From assembly GCA_023229525.1 (NCBI GenBank), contig JALNZC010000001.1, positions 62,001 through 126,000 on the forward strand: DNA of 64,000 nt. The letters are read 5' to 3'. A program made the position numbers and the translations under genes. Shown here one piece after another: positions 8,055 through 16,016 of this stretch (the stretch's first letter is position 1; each line of letters opens with the position of its first letter). Below the pieces are notes generated by a model. It saw only the letters and a list, made by a program, of their open reading frames with translations, made no database searches and was not told where the DNA came from. This DNA comes from Bacteroidales bacterium (GTDB taxonomy: Bacteria; Bacteroidota; Bacteroidia; Bacteroidales; FEN-979).

Positions 8055-8768
8055 ATGGGCTTGATCCTTTGTTTGGAGACTGCGACAGAGGTTTGTTCCG
8101 TTGCTCTGGCTTTGGATGGTAATTTGTTGAAAATCAAAGAATCGAGTTCACCCAATGTCCATTCATCCCAACTTACCCTTTTTATCGAAGAAATTGTTCA
8201 TTCCAGTGAATTTACCCTTTCCGGTCTCGATGCGATAGCCGTAAGCATGGGTCCTGGCTCATATACCGGTATACGCATAGGAGTTTCCACCGCCAAAGGC
8301 CTTTGCTATGCCCTCGATAAACCACTGATCGCCATACCCACGCTCCAATCCATGGCCCAGGGCATGAAAAATCATTTATCCGGCATCCAGTATCCGGCAT
8401 CCGGTATCTCTTTAATTTGTCCGATGATCGATGCCCGCCGGATGGAAGTCTACGCTGCGATTTACGATAGCGAATTAAACACTGTCAGGGAAACTTCAGC
8501 TCAGATTATCGACAGAACAACATTTACGGAATACCTGACCAATTCAGCTATTCTATTTGCCGGAAACGGAGCATCGAAATGCAAGCCATTTCTGGAACAT
8601 CATAAAAATGCTGTTTTTATCGAAAACTTTGCTGCTTCTGCACGTTTTATGGTTTCATTTGCAGAGCAACGATTAACCCGGAAACAATTTGAGGATATCG
8701 CTTATTTTGAACCCTTTTACCTGAAAGATTTTATTCCCGGAAAATCAAAGGTAAAAGGACTAAATTAA
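8055..8768 (+). CDS. tsaB: tRNA t6A biosynthesis protein TsaB
   Basis: Partner of TsaD in making the N6-threonylcarbamoyl adenosine at position 37 of ANN-decoding tRNAs. The ASKHA-fold N-terminus ILCLETATEVCSVAL, the segment LDAIAVSMGPGSYTGIRIG (about residues 55-73), and AKGLCYALDKPLIAIPTL are diagnostic. Residues 108-118 (LSGIQYPASGIS) are encoded by four 7-bp repeat units and look like an in-frame insertion into a loop. At 237 residues it is otherwise of normal size. It lies 3 bp after the adaptor gene and 6 bp before ispG. Confidence 0.95.
   Translation: MGLILCLETATEVCSVALALDGNLLKIKESSSPNVHSSQLTLFIEEIVHSSEFTLSGLDAIAVSMGPGSYTGIRIGVSTAKGLCYALDKPLIAIPTLQSMAQGMKNHLSGIQYPASGISLICPMIDARRMEVYAAIYDSELNTVRETSAQIIDRTTFTEYLTNSAILFAGNGASKCKPFLEHHKNAVFIENFAASARFMVSFAEQRLTRKQFEDIAYFEPFYLKDFIPGKSKVKGLN
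8378..8407. repeat. heptamer array inside tsaB (atccNNN)
   Basis: Four units atccggc, atccagt, atccggc and atccggt in the tsaB reading frame. The unit resembles the long hemW array (atccaNN) and the reverse complement of the ispG array. Confidence 0.75.
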
Positions 8769-8774
8769 CATCCA

Positions 8775-9956
8775 ATGATCAACAACCATTCATTCACAAG
8801 ATTTCAAACCCGTGTTGTTCACATTGGGAATCTCCCCCTTGGCGGGAATTATCCGGTACGGGTGCAGTCGATGACAAATACAAATACACTGGATACATCG
8901 GGAACAGTCGCACAAATCGAACGGATGATCAATGCCGGTTGTGAATATGTCCGGATTTCCACGCCAGGACTGAAAGAAGCTGAACATCTCCGAACCATAA
9001 AGCACGAACTGGTTAAACGCGGTTATCACACACCTTTGATTGCCGATGTTCACTTCAATCCGAAAGTTGCTGAATTGGCAGCCACTTTGGTTGAAAAAGT
9101 CAGGATAAACCCGGGAAATTATGCAGATAAGAAAAAGATACAAGATGCAGGATACAGGATACAGGATAAAAATTATCAGCAGGAGTTGGAGTACATTGCT
9201 TCCCGTTTGAAACCACTGATTACGATTTGTAAGGAACATGGAACGGCTATCCGTATCGGCACCAATCATGGATCGCTTTCCCAAAGGATTCTGGATCGTT
9301 TTGGCGACACGCCCGAAGGGATGGTTGAGTCGGCGCTGGAATTTGTCCGTATTTTCGAAGGATATGATTTTCATGACCTGGTTCTTGCCCTGAAAGCCAG
9401 CAATCCGAAAGTAATGATCCGGGCCAACCGCCTCCTCGTGGAAACCATGAAACAAAACGGGATGAATTATCCGCTCCATCTGGGTGTAACCGAAGCAGGA
9501 TCGGGTGAAGAGGGCCGTCTTAACGCTGCTGTCGGGATCGGTAGTTTACTGACCGATGGCATAGGGAACACCATCCGGGTTTCGCTTACCGAAGATCCGG
9601 AGTTTGAAATTCCTGTTGCCTATGGAATTCTTCAGGCATCCGGTGCACGGATCACCCGGACTGAGTTCATCTCCTGCCCATCTTGCGCCAGGACCAAGTT
9701 TAACATTCTGGATGCGGTTGAAACCATTAAAGCCCGTACCGGCCATTTGAAAGGATTGAAAATCGCCATTATGGGGTGCATCGTCAATGGGCCGGGTGAA
9801 ATGGCCGATGCCCATTATGGTTACGTGGGTGCCGGCAAAGGAAAAGTGATACTGTACAAAGGACAGGATCCTGTAAAAAAGAATGTGGATGAATCTGAAG
9901 CCGTTGGAGAGCTTATCAACCTGATCAAGGAACATGGAGATTGGGTGGATCCGTAA
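8775..9956 (+). CDS. ispG: 4-hydroxy-3-methylbut-2-enyl diphosphate synthase, short form
   Basis: A MEP-pathway iron-sulfur enzyme that converts MEcPP to HMBPP. The N-terminal TIM barrel has PVRVQSMTNTNTLDT, IADVHFNPKVAELA and GTAIRIGTNHGSLSQRIL. The C-terminal cluster domain has the Cys ligands in SCPSCART and MGCIVNGPGE, with E in the latter. The sequence is of the plant/Bacteroidetes long-form type, yet at 393 residues it lacks the middle A* domain that makes those proteins about 600 residues; the barrel runs straight into the cluster domain at EIPVAYGILQ. Residues 121-132 (KIQDAGYRIQDK) come from a 7-bp repeat array. Last gene of the TolC operon. Confidence 0.93.
   Translation: MINNHSFTRFQTRVVHIGNLPLGGNYPVRVQSMTNTNTLDTSGTVAQIERMINAGCEYVRISTPGLKEAEHLRTIKHELVKRGYHTPLIADVHFNPKVAELAATLVEKVRINPGNYADKKKIQDAGYRIQDKNYQQELEYIASRLKPLITICKEHGTAIRIGTNHGSLSQRILDRFGDTPEGMVESALEFVRIFEGYDFHDLVLALKASNPKVMIRANRLLVETMKQNGMNYPLHLGVTEAGSGEEGRLNAAVGIGSLLTDGIGNTIRVSLTEDPEFEIPVAYGILQASGARITRTEFISCPSCARTKFNILDAVETIKARTGHLKGLKIAIMGCIVNGPGEMADAHYGYVGAGKGKVILYKGQDPVKKNVDESEAVGELINLIKEHGDWVDP
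9135..9169. repeat. heptamer array inside ispG
   Basis: Five 7-bp units (aagatac, aagatgc, aggatac, aggatac, aggataa) read in frame. The unit is the reverse-complement type of the atccNNN arrays in tsaB and hemW. Confidence 0.8.
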
Positions 9957-9963
9957 AAACACA

Positions 9964-10001
9964 CCGTGGCAGGGACGCACTGCAGTGCGTCCCTGCCACG
10001 G
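9964..10001. terminator. perfect 38-bp palindrome between convergent genes
   Basis: A perfect inverted repeat with no loop, centred on CTGCAG at 9980-9985; each 19-bp arm begins CCGTGGCAGGGACGCACTG. It sits between the ends of ispG (+) and the lipid kinase (-), as a bidirectional terminator would, but has no T run on either side. It also resembles the dispersed palindromic elements built on a GGGACGCA core in many genomes, so it may be a mobile palindrome reused as a terminator. Confidence 0.8.
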
Positions 10002-10005
10002 ATGA

Positions 10006-10956
10006 TCATGGACCAATGATGACTTTCAGGCAACGCGGGATAACTTCATAAACAAAAGGGGTATGCCCCAGGGATTCACCATCGGCTTCCAGATAAATCT
10101 TACCTGTTGACCGCATTCGTATGCTTTTACCACGATACGTATTTACGATCGGAAGATCCACCAGTGTGCCGTCAAAAAGTTTTCTGGCATACCGGAACAC
10201 CTTCAGCTTCGACGTTTTCTTTATCAGGGTGACATCCATCAGACCATCGTCGGGAATGGCATTGGGCACCTGTTTCATCCCGCCACCATTGAATTTGCAA
10301 ATACCGACATTCATGGAGAAAATTTCACCTTTGAACACCGTCCGGTCATCGATTTCGATCACTCCCTCCATGAACTTGTATTGAAACAGACTTGCAAAAA
10401 CAAAATACAAATAGGCCAGCGGAGTCCCCTTACCTTGTTCTTTCAGAAGGTTGGTCTTTTTAGCAACAAGTGCATCGTATCCCATCCCCGCCACATTCAT
10501 GAAGTAGCGGGTTTGCGGTTTGTCCTTCTTAAAATAACTGATTTTCCCGACATCCTGAACAAACGGTCGTTTATGTTTAAGAATATCCACGGCCTTTTTA
10601 TAATCAAAAGGAATGTCGAACATACGGCACCAGTCATTCCCTGTTCCGACGGGTATCATTCCAAGAGAAATATCGATAGGGGTCACTTTTTGCTGAAGGA
10701 AAATACCATTCAGCACCTCGTTTAGTGTTCCGTCCCCACCCACTACGACAATATTTCTGTATCCGGCTTCAATGTTTTCAATAGTCAGTTGTGTTGCATG
10801 ATCACGATGTGCGGTGAAAACGCAAGTGAAGTCAAAGCCCCGCTGCTGAATATACTTGTATATTTTCGGCCACTCTTTTTCCCCCTTTTTACTGCCGGCA
10901 TTTGGATTGACGATGATCAGCCATTGGGCAGGAGAAATAGCCTGAATATCCGTCAT
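10006..10956 (-). CDS. diacylglycerol/sphingoid lipid kinase family protein
   Basis: An ATP-dependent lipid kinase of the DAGK-catalytic (YegS/DgkB) family, cytoplasmic or peripheral at the membrane. Visible motifs are the nucleotide-binding IVNPNAGSKKG (about residues 14-24), the catalytic VVGGDGTLNEVLNGIF (about 72-87) and IPVGTGNDWCRMF (about 101-113). The C-terminal beta-sandwich with YLEADGESLG is also typical. The 316-residue length is normal. The substrate cannot be told from sequence; Bacteroidetes make sphingolipids, so a sphingoid base is as plausible as diacylglycerol. It is monocistronic and convergent to ispG. Confidence 0.88.
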   Translation of the reverse strand: MTDIQAISPAQWLIIVNPNAGSKKGEKEWPKIYKYIQQRGFDFTCVFTAHRDHATQLTIENIEAGYRNIVVVGGDGTLNEVLNGIFLQQKVTPIDISLGMIPVGTGNDWCRMFDIPFDYKKAVDILKHKRPFVQDVGKISYFKKDKPQTRYFMNVAGMGYDALVAKKTNLLKEQGKGTPLAYLYFVFASLFQYKFMEGVIEIDDRTVFKGEIFSMNVGICKFNGGGMKQVPNAIPDDGLMDVTLIKKTSKLKVFRYARKLFDGTLVDLPIVNTYRGKSIRMRSTGKIYLEADGESLGHTPFVYEVIPRCLKVIIGP

Positions 10957-11076
10957 GAAAAGTCAGTTTTGTTCATAATATCGCGTTGCAAGTTACTTTT
11001 TTTTGAACTAAAAGTGATATCTTTATCCGTGAATTAACCAAGTTGGCCTTTTTATTTATTTTAACAAAATCCGGGA

Positions 11077-11712
11077 ATGGGGCAACGGAAATTTACAATC
11101 ACTGTGCTGTTAATGTGCCTTTGTCTGCCGTTTTTAACCGCGCAAACCGCCGATACCGATAAATCGCTCACCTGGTTTAACAAGACCGAAGCGGGTGTTT
11201 CATTCGGGATCGGATCTTTTAAAACCGATATTGTCAATGGAATACAGAAAAAGATCCGGAACGATGAAATTGTGGTTACTTTTCAAACCATCAATGGCTT
11301 CAAATATATGAACAGGGTCTTTCTGGGTGTCAGTGTCGGCGTTGAGAAATGGCAAAATGGGTTGTTCTGGCCCATTTATGGCTATCTGGGCTATGCGTTA
11401 AAACCTGCCGGGAATACGTTTTTTGGAAATATTTACCTGGGAAGCGCTATCGGGACAAGGTACTCAACCACACATTATGAACAGGGAAAAGGAGGATTTG
11501 CGTTAAGTATCGGGTTGGGATACCGGATAAACATTTCGAAAAAACTGCAGTTCATTTACGAGATCTTCTATAAATACCAGGCGCTGGAATCGAACTATTT
11601 CAGGAAAAATGATGTTACAAAGGATTCGGTAACAATTCAAACAAAAACATCGGTTAACTATAAAGTTCCGCTTCATTTTGCCGGATTCAAAATCGGCATC
11701 TGCTTTCCCTGA
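11077..11712 (+). CDS. predicted outer-membrane beta-barrel protein
   Basis: A 211-residue protein with a signal peptide (KFTITVLLMCLCLPFLTAQ, cleavage near residue 22). After it come alternating hydrophobic/polar strands with many aromatic residues at strand ends (YMNRVFLGVSVGVEKW, GGFALSIGLGYRIN, LQFIYEIFYKYQ) and a final GFKIGICFP. This pattern fits a small 8-stranded outer-membrane barrel. The protein ends in Pro after F, so it lacks a textbook terminal Phe. Function unknown. The next plus-strand stretch to 11858 holds only a dispersed repeat. Confidence 0.7.
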   Translation: MGQRKFTITVLLMCLCLPFLTAQTADTDKSLTWFNKTEAGVSFGIGSFKTDIVNGIQKKIRNDEIVVTFQTINGFKYMNRVFLGVSVGVEKWQNGLFWPIYGYLGYALKPAGNTFFGNIYLGSAIGTRYSTTHYEQGKGGFALSIGLGYRINISKKLQFIYEIFYKYQALESNYFRKNDVTKDSVTIQTKTSVNYKVPLHFAGFKIGICFP

Positions 11713-11782
11713 CCTTTCCCCTAAATGATGTTTTTTCCGTTTTCTCTTTTTTCATGAAATGGAGCGAGGGAGATAAGATCAA

Positions 11783-11856
11783 ATCAATTGGTATGAACCC
11801 CAGGCAAGCCCTGACCCCGAATTCTTCCTCAAAGGGCGGGGATGAGGTGATTAAAT
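11783..11856 (+). repeat. dispersed intergenic repeat, internally deleted copy
   Basis: Shares atcaattggta at its left end and gatgaggtgattaaat at its right end with the full copy at 52313-52448, but lacks about 60 bp of the middle, including the palindrome. It lies between the outer-membrane protein gene and the O-antigen ligase gene. Confidence 0.75.
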
Positions 11857-11858
11857 CC

Positions 11859-13520
11859 TTAAAGCGGGTCGGTTACTTTGCGGGCAAACAGGAAAAAGGA
11901 GTAGAAAAAAGTAAAGAAAACCACTCCGGTTTGAGATTCTATGGTGTCTTCCGTCATCATTGAAAGAAATGAAATGATAAGGAATACGATGATAAAAAAA
12001 TCGCCATATCTTCTTTGTAAAAAGGGAGGATATAAAATCGCGACTAAAAACCAAACCAATCCAAAAATACCAAAGCCGATAAAAATGGACAGAAACTGGT
12101 TATGCGACCGCCATCGTTGGTCGGGCGCCAGTTTTGAGTGCATTTTTTCATACTGTTCCTGAAATGCAATATTCATATCTCCGGTCCCTACTCCATAAAG
12201 CCAGTTTCCCCTGATTATCCCGAAAGAAGCTTTCCAGAATTCCAGTCGTTGCATAAGTGTCGACCCTGTGGGATTGCCAGTTTCCCTGTAATTTTCAAAA
12301 CCGTGCAAAAACTCATACACCCTTCCCCGGATGCTGAATTCTTCCAGAAAAACAGCATTGGCAACTCCTTTTTCGATAGCCTCTACTTCGGCAGGTGTCA
12401 GTTTTTCAACCGCATCAGCATCTTTCCGCCACCCTTTTGAAGTGAGAAAACGAATCACCGTATAGGCAATCGGTTGCTTTTTTTTATCTACACTGTCAAA
12501 CGGGATTTTACTGCGTGTGTTCCACGATTCCCGGAGTTCGTCCCACTGAATATAGATCCATAAATAATTTCCGTTTTCCGTCTGGGGAGCATAAATATTA
12601 TTGATATACTTGTTACCACGGGAAGTATATTGCTCCAGTCTTGTAAAATCAATCGGGTTGGCTTTGTAATAGTCGTTTATTATCGCCCGGAAATAGAAAA
12701 AAAATCCGGTGGAGATAAGTAAAATTAAAATAACCATGCTGATTTTAAACCATCGCTTTCTGGTTTTGAAAATGAGAATTGGAATTAGGATCATCAGGGT
12801 CAGGATCGAAATGGCAAAACCGGTGAACGATTGTGACAGGATAAGGTAAAAAATAAACCATAATAAAACCGGGATAAAAAGAAGCCGGAGCCAAGATGGA
12901 AAAAGTCCTTTTTTTATGGAATAAAAGAGGAGGGAATAAATTCCCATGGTTAAAAGAAGTCCGAATATGATATGGGAAATATTCCGGGAAACATCACGGA
13001 TATCTATATATTGATTCGTCTGAATGAGCCAGGCATTATAAACCGATCTCACCAGTATAGCCAGGATAAATAAAAGCATGAAACGATGAAATCCTTTTTT
13101 TTCAAATGCCTCAGAAGTTGAGAAAAAAAGTGGGAGCAATAAAATGGGTAGTTTTGTCCGGAGATCTTTGAAGGCATATCCGAAATCGCTGGTAAAGATC
13201 AATCCAGCCAAATGGAGAAACAAGATCGAACTGAATATAAGGGCCGGTTTGTTCCGGTAAAACTGTACAAATCCTTTTCCGATACCTTCAAATCCAAGAT
13301 AAAAAGTATAGGGCAAAAAGAGTAATAATTTCCCGGAGAACGATTGCAAAGCAAGATAGGATCTTAATTTGCGATAGTCGAATCGTTCCACGATCCATCC
13401 TCCGGCCATCATAAATTGGCCAAAGCTCTGTCCGAATTTTGAAAATGGGAGCGAGGCGATGATGATGCACAGCGACGTAATGTACCAAAACCGTTCGAAA
13501 TGTTTCCAGGTCATCTTCAT
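11859..13520 (-). CDS. O-antigen ligase-family membrane protein
   Basis: A polytopic inner-membrane protein of the Wzy_C/WaaL family, which transfers or polymerises surface polysaccharide at the periplasmic face. About ten to twelve hydrophobic segments flank one large extracytoplasmic loop (roughly residues 290-460). The family signature YGVGTGDMNIAF, then HNQFLSIFIGFGIFGLVWF, is near the C-terminus. The ATG at 13520 is preferred because it follows the deacetylase stop by 7 bp; a TTG at 13535 would overlap that gene. It lies last in a run of surface-polysaccharide genes. Ligase versus polymerase cannot be decided from sequence. Confidence 0.8.
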   Translation of the reverse strand: MKMTWKHFERFWYITSLCIIIASLPFSKFGQSFGQFMMAGGWIVERFDYRKLRSYLALQSFSGKLLLFLPYTFYLGFEGIGKGFVQFYRNKPALIFSSILFLHLAGLIFTSDFGYAFKDLRTKLPILLLPLFFSTSEAFEKKGFHRFMLLFILAILVRSVYNAWLIQTNQYIDIRDVSRNISHIIFGLLLTMGIYSLLFYSIKKGLFPSWLRLLFIPVLLWFIFYLILSQSFTGFAISILTLMILIPILIFKTRKRWFKISMVILILLISTGFFFYFRAIINDYYKANPIDFTRLEQYTSRGNKYINNIYAPQTENGNYLWIYIQWDELRESWNTRSKIPFDSVDKKKQPIAYTVIRFLTSKGWRKDADAVEKLTPAEVEAIEKGVANAVFLEEFSIRGRVYEFLHGFENYRETGNPTGSTLMQRLEFWKASFGIIRGNWLYGVGTGDMNIAFQEQYEKMHSKLAPDQRWRSHNQFLSIFIGFGIFGLVWFLVAILYPPFLQRRYGDFFIIVFLIISFLSMMTEDTIESQTGVVFFTFFYSFFLFARKVTDPL

Positions 13521-13527
13521 GGGTAAC

Positions 13528-14343
13528 TCAGGCAAACAACTTGGCCCGACCTTTTTTAACTTTAATCCGGAAAATCGTGAAACTATCAGTTCCCCGGATA
13601 TCGATCCGTTTTACCTCAAACCTGTTGACAATAGGCCAGGGATTAAGCCGGTTTCCGATCCGCAGAGCGAAATCAAGACCAGCTTGCTCAAAAAGGTTAA
13701 ACATCGATTTTTTCAGTTCAGGGTCTTTTTTAGGATAACCGCCATAAGGATAAGCCAATACCCGGGTAAAAGGTATTCCATAAAAATCAAGGGTTTCCTG
13801 ACAATTTTTCAAGTCTTCCTCCATATCGGTAACCGCCATATTACGATAGTTTTTATGCAGAAAGGAATGTATTCCCAACTCTACCGGTTCGTTGTTTGAC
13901 AACTGCTTCAGGTCGCCGGCCGTTAATATCAGATCGCTACCCTGGTCCCAGAGATTGGTTTTTCCGATAAATGCTACAGGAATAAAAAGCGTGGCTGAAA
14001 AACTATACTTTTTTAACAGGGGCAACGCATGATCCTTGAAGTTTAAATAGGCATCATCAAAAGTGAGAATAATGGATTTCTTTGGAAAAGGCGCCTTCTC
14101 AGTATTCAATCTTTTCAATTCTTTGAATGTAAGGGTCTGATATCCTTTCTCCTTAAGATACATGAGCTGCATGTCGAATTGTGCTGTCGTTACGGTTAAC
14201 CCATCAGCCCTGTTTTCGAGGATTTTATGGTACATTAAAACAGGAAGACCTTTCCGGGCCGGGATCAGGAAGCTGTATTCAAAAATCAGGTAGCCAATAA
14301 TGAGCAAAAGAATTGCTGCAAGAATAATTTCCAGGGTTATCAT
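13528..14343 (-). CDS. membrane-anchored polysaccharide deacetylase (NodB-like)
   Basis: A 271-residue protein with an N-terminal membrane anchor (about 4-26) and a carbohydrate esterase family 4 fold. Motif 1 is ILTFDDAYLNF, with the catalytic base and metal-binding Asp pair. A metal-binding histidine motif appears as IHSFLHKN, and LAYPYGGYPK matches motif 3. It also has the GLPVLMYHKI start of the periplasmic subgroup. It probably deacetylates N-acetylated surface or cell-wall sugars outside the inner membrane. It lies 5 bp after the glycosyltransferase and just before the ligase, so it is likely part of one operon. Confidence 0.88.
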   Translation of the reverse strand: MITLEIILAAILLLIIGYLIFEYSFLIPARKGLPVLMYHKILENRADGLTVTTAQFDMQLMYLKEKGYQTLTFKELKRLNTEKAPFPKKSIILTFDDAYLNFKDHALPLLKKYSFSATLFIPVAFIGKTNLWDQGSDLILTAGDLKQLSNNEPVELGIHSFLHKNYRNMAVTDMEEDLKNCQETLDFYGIPFTRVLAYPYGGYPKKDPELKKSMFNLFEQAGLDFALRIGNRLNPWPIVNRFEVKRIDIRGTDSFTIFRIKVKKGRAKLFA

Positions 14344-14348
14344 GGGCT

Positions 14349-15101
14349 TTACTCTATTTCAATGGTTTTGGCAACTTTCAGCGACGCATAAACCGCAGCC
14401 AGAAACGACCACATAAATCCGGGATAACCGTCGAGAAATCCCAGCTTGATAAAATAAAAGGAAATAAAACTCGCCGGAAATTTAATGGCTACCCAAAGCT
14501 TTGAAAAGGATTTCTTTTGGGCATGATATCCTTCGGCTGCCTGGGACGTATAGATGTTTATCTTTTCGAGATGGTGGCTGATATTCCGGTAAGAATAGTG
14601 AACTATTTTACCGCTCATAACCCCAATGGCGCCATCAACCTCGATGCCTTCATGTACCGGGACATCAGTAAACCGGCCCCGTGTACGATTGAAAATGCGC
14701 AAATGATATTCTTTCCCAACCCCGCTGTGATTCAGAATTTTTCCCATAAAGTATAATGAAAACGGTATCCTGAACCCTGCATCCTGTATCTTATTTCCCG
14801 GATCCTGCTTTAATTCCACGATCTCCTGCTGAAGTTCGGGAGAGACGATTTCGTCTGCATCCACCGAAAATACCCAGTCGTTTAAGGCCTGGTCAATGGC
14901 AAATTGCTTTTGCCTTCCATAGCCATCGAAAGGACGCTGAATGACCCGGCAGCCAAATTCTCGGCACAGATCTGCAGTCCGGTCAGTTGAAAAGGAATCG
15001 ACGACGATGATTTCATCAGCAACCGGGTTTACCGATTTCAGACACCGGAGGATGACTTTTTCCTCGTTATGCGCGATAATGACCACCGATAATCGACGCA
15101 T
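14349..15101 (-). CDS. family 2 glycosyltransferase (lipopolysaccharide core type)
   Basis: A GT-A fold transferase resembling the WaaE/KdtX group that adds sugars to LPS core. Residues 5-40 carry SVVIIAHNEEKVILRCLKSV and IIVVDSFSTDRT, and SVDADE (79-84) is the DxD metal/nucleotide-sugar motif. The remainder has a membrane-associated C-terminal stretch (FPASFISFYFIKLGFLDG). Residues 100-113 (DPGNKIQDAGFRI) coincide with a 7-bp repeat array and look like a loop insertion. It is 17 bp after the nitrilase stop and 5 bp before the deacetylase. The sugar specificity is unknown. Confidence 0.87.
   Translation of the reverse strand: MRRLSVVIIAHNEEKVILRCLKSVNPVADEIIVVDSFSTDRTADLCREFGCRVIQRPFDGYGRQKQFAIDQALNDWVFSVDADEIVSPELQQEIVELKQDPGNKIQDAGFRIPFSLYFMGKILNHSGVGKEYHLRIFNRTRGRFTDVPVHEGIEVDGAIGVMSGKIVHYSYRNISHHLEKINIYTSQAAEGYHAQKKSFSKLWVAIKFPASFISFYFIKLGFLDGYPGFMWSFLAAVYASLKVAKTIEIE
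14764..14808. repeat. heptamer array inside the glycosyltransferase gene
   Basis: Units ggtatcc, tgaaccc, tgcatcc, tgtatct, then a decayed stretch ending gatcctg. On the coding strand it reads as KIQDAGFRI, close to the ispG insertion KIQDAGYRI. Confidence 0.7.
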
Positions 15102-15118
15102 GAATTATTTTTTTATAA

Positions 15119-15919
15119 TTATATCTTTATATCGATTGAAAACTTATCCCAGTCCATACCCATCGTGAAAGATTCCCTGAATAGTTCCAAATCCCGTCCG
15201 GATAAATTTTGGGTATGAACGTTTTCGGTTCCAGGTTCAGTGGCAAATAACACCGTTCCTTTTCCGTCAACCACCATGGAATCACCGGAATGCCGGATTT
15301 CATGACCATCAAGGCCGATCCGGTTAACACCGACAACACAGGCCTGGTTTTCCATAGCCCGTGCCATCAGCAATGTTTTCCATACATGTGCCCGGATGGT
15401 TGGCCAGTTGGCAAGAAATACCAAAAGGTCATATTCATATTTTCCATCCCGCCAGGTATTTTTGCTCCAAACCGGAAACCGGAGATCATAACAAATCAAC
15501 GGTAAAATATTCCAGCCATTGATCTGAAGTATGCATTTTTTATCTCCTTCATTAAAAATCCGAAACTCTTCACTCAAACGAAACAGGTGACGTTTATCGT
15601 ATGTTTCATAACGTCCATCTGGAAACATTGCGATAAGACGATTATAAAACACCGCTCTTTCCCGGATCAGGATTGTCGCCATAACGACAGCATTTTTTTC
15701 ACTTGCTTTACGCCGTAAAAATTGTACCGACCTGCCTTCCATTGTTTCTGAACACAATCCAGGGTTGATGGAAAAACCGGTATTGAACATTTCGGGCAGA
15801 AGGATAAGATCAACAGGTTCGCGGATGGTGTCTATCAACCGGTCAAAATGGTCCAGGTTCTTATCTGCCTGCTCCCAGAACAACTCAGTTTGAATAAATG
15901 ATATCTTGAGATCCTGCAT
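15119..15919 (-). CDS. nitrilase-superfamily amidase (omega-amidase-like)
   Basis: A carbon-nitrogen hydrolase with the Glu-Lys-Cys triad: Glu in LLPEMFNTGF, Lys in YETYDKRHLF, and Cys in LICYDLRFPVWS. It resembles YafV/omega-amidases, which hydrolyse 2-oxoglutaramate or 2-oxosuccinamate in metabolite repair. The ATG at 15919 (MQDLKISFIQTELFW) is chosen. The reading frame is open further upstream to 16027, but that would overlap the divergent pgk start and precede the natural beta-strand. Length is 266 residues, normal for the family. It may be co-transcribed with the glycosyltransferase by position only. Confidence 0.88.
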   Translation of the reverse strand: MQDLKISFIQTELFWEQADKNLDHFDRLIDTIREPVDLILLPEMFNTGFSINPGLCSETMEGRSVQFLRRKASEKNAVVMATILIRERAVFYNRLIAMFPDGRYETYDKRHLFRLSEEFRIFNEGDKKCILQINGWNILPLICYDLRFPVWSKNTWRDGKYEYDLLVFLANWPTIRAHVWKTLLMARAMENQACVVGVNRIGLDGHEIRHSGDSMVVDGKGTVLFATEPGTENVHTQNLSGRDLELFRESFTMGMDWDKFSIDIKI

Positions 15920-15981
15920 GGCCTTCCGATTAAAAATCAAGGTAAAATTAGAAATATATGCGTTGTGGTCTGTAAATATTT

Positions 15982-15989
15982 TAATTTTG
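15982..15989 (+). promoter_or_regulatory. candidate -7 box for pgk
   Basis: TAATTTTG matches TAnnTTTG and lies 27 bp before the pgk ATG. A TTG at 15963-15965 is 16 bp upstream, slightly short of the usual 19 bp spacing. Confidence 0.45.
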
Positions 15990-16016
15990 CCCTGAAACAC
16001 GAAAACATAATTTCTT

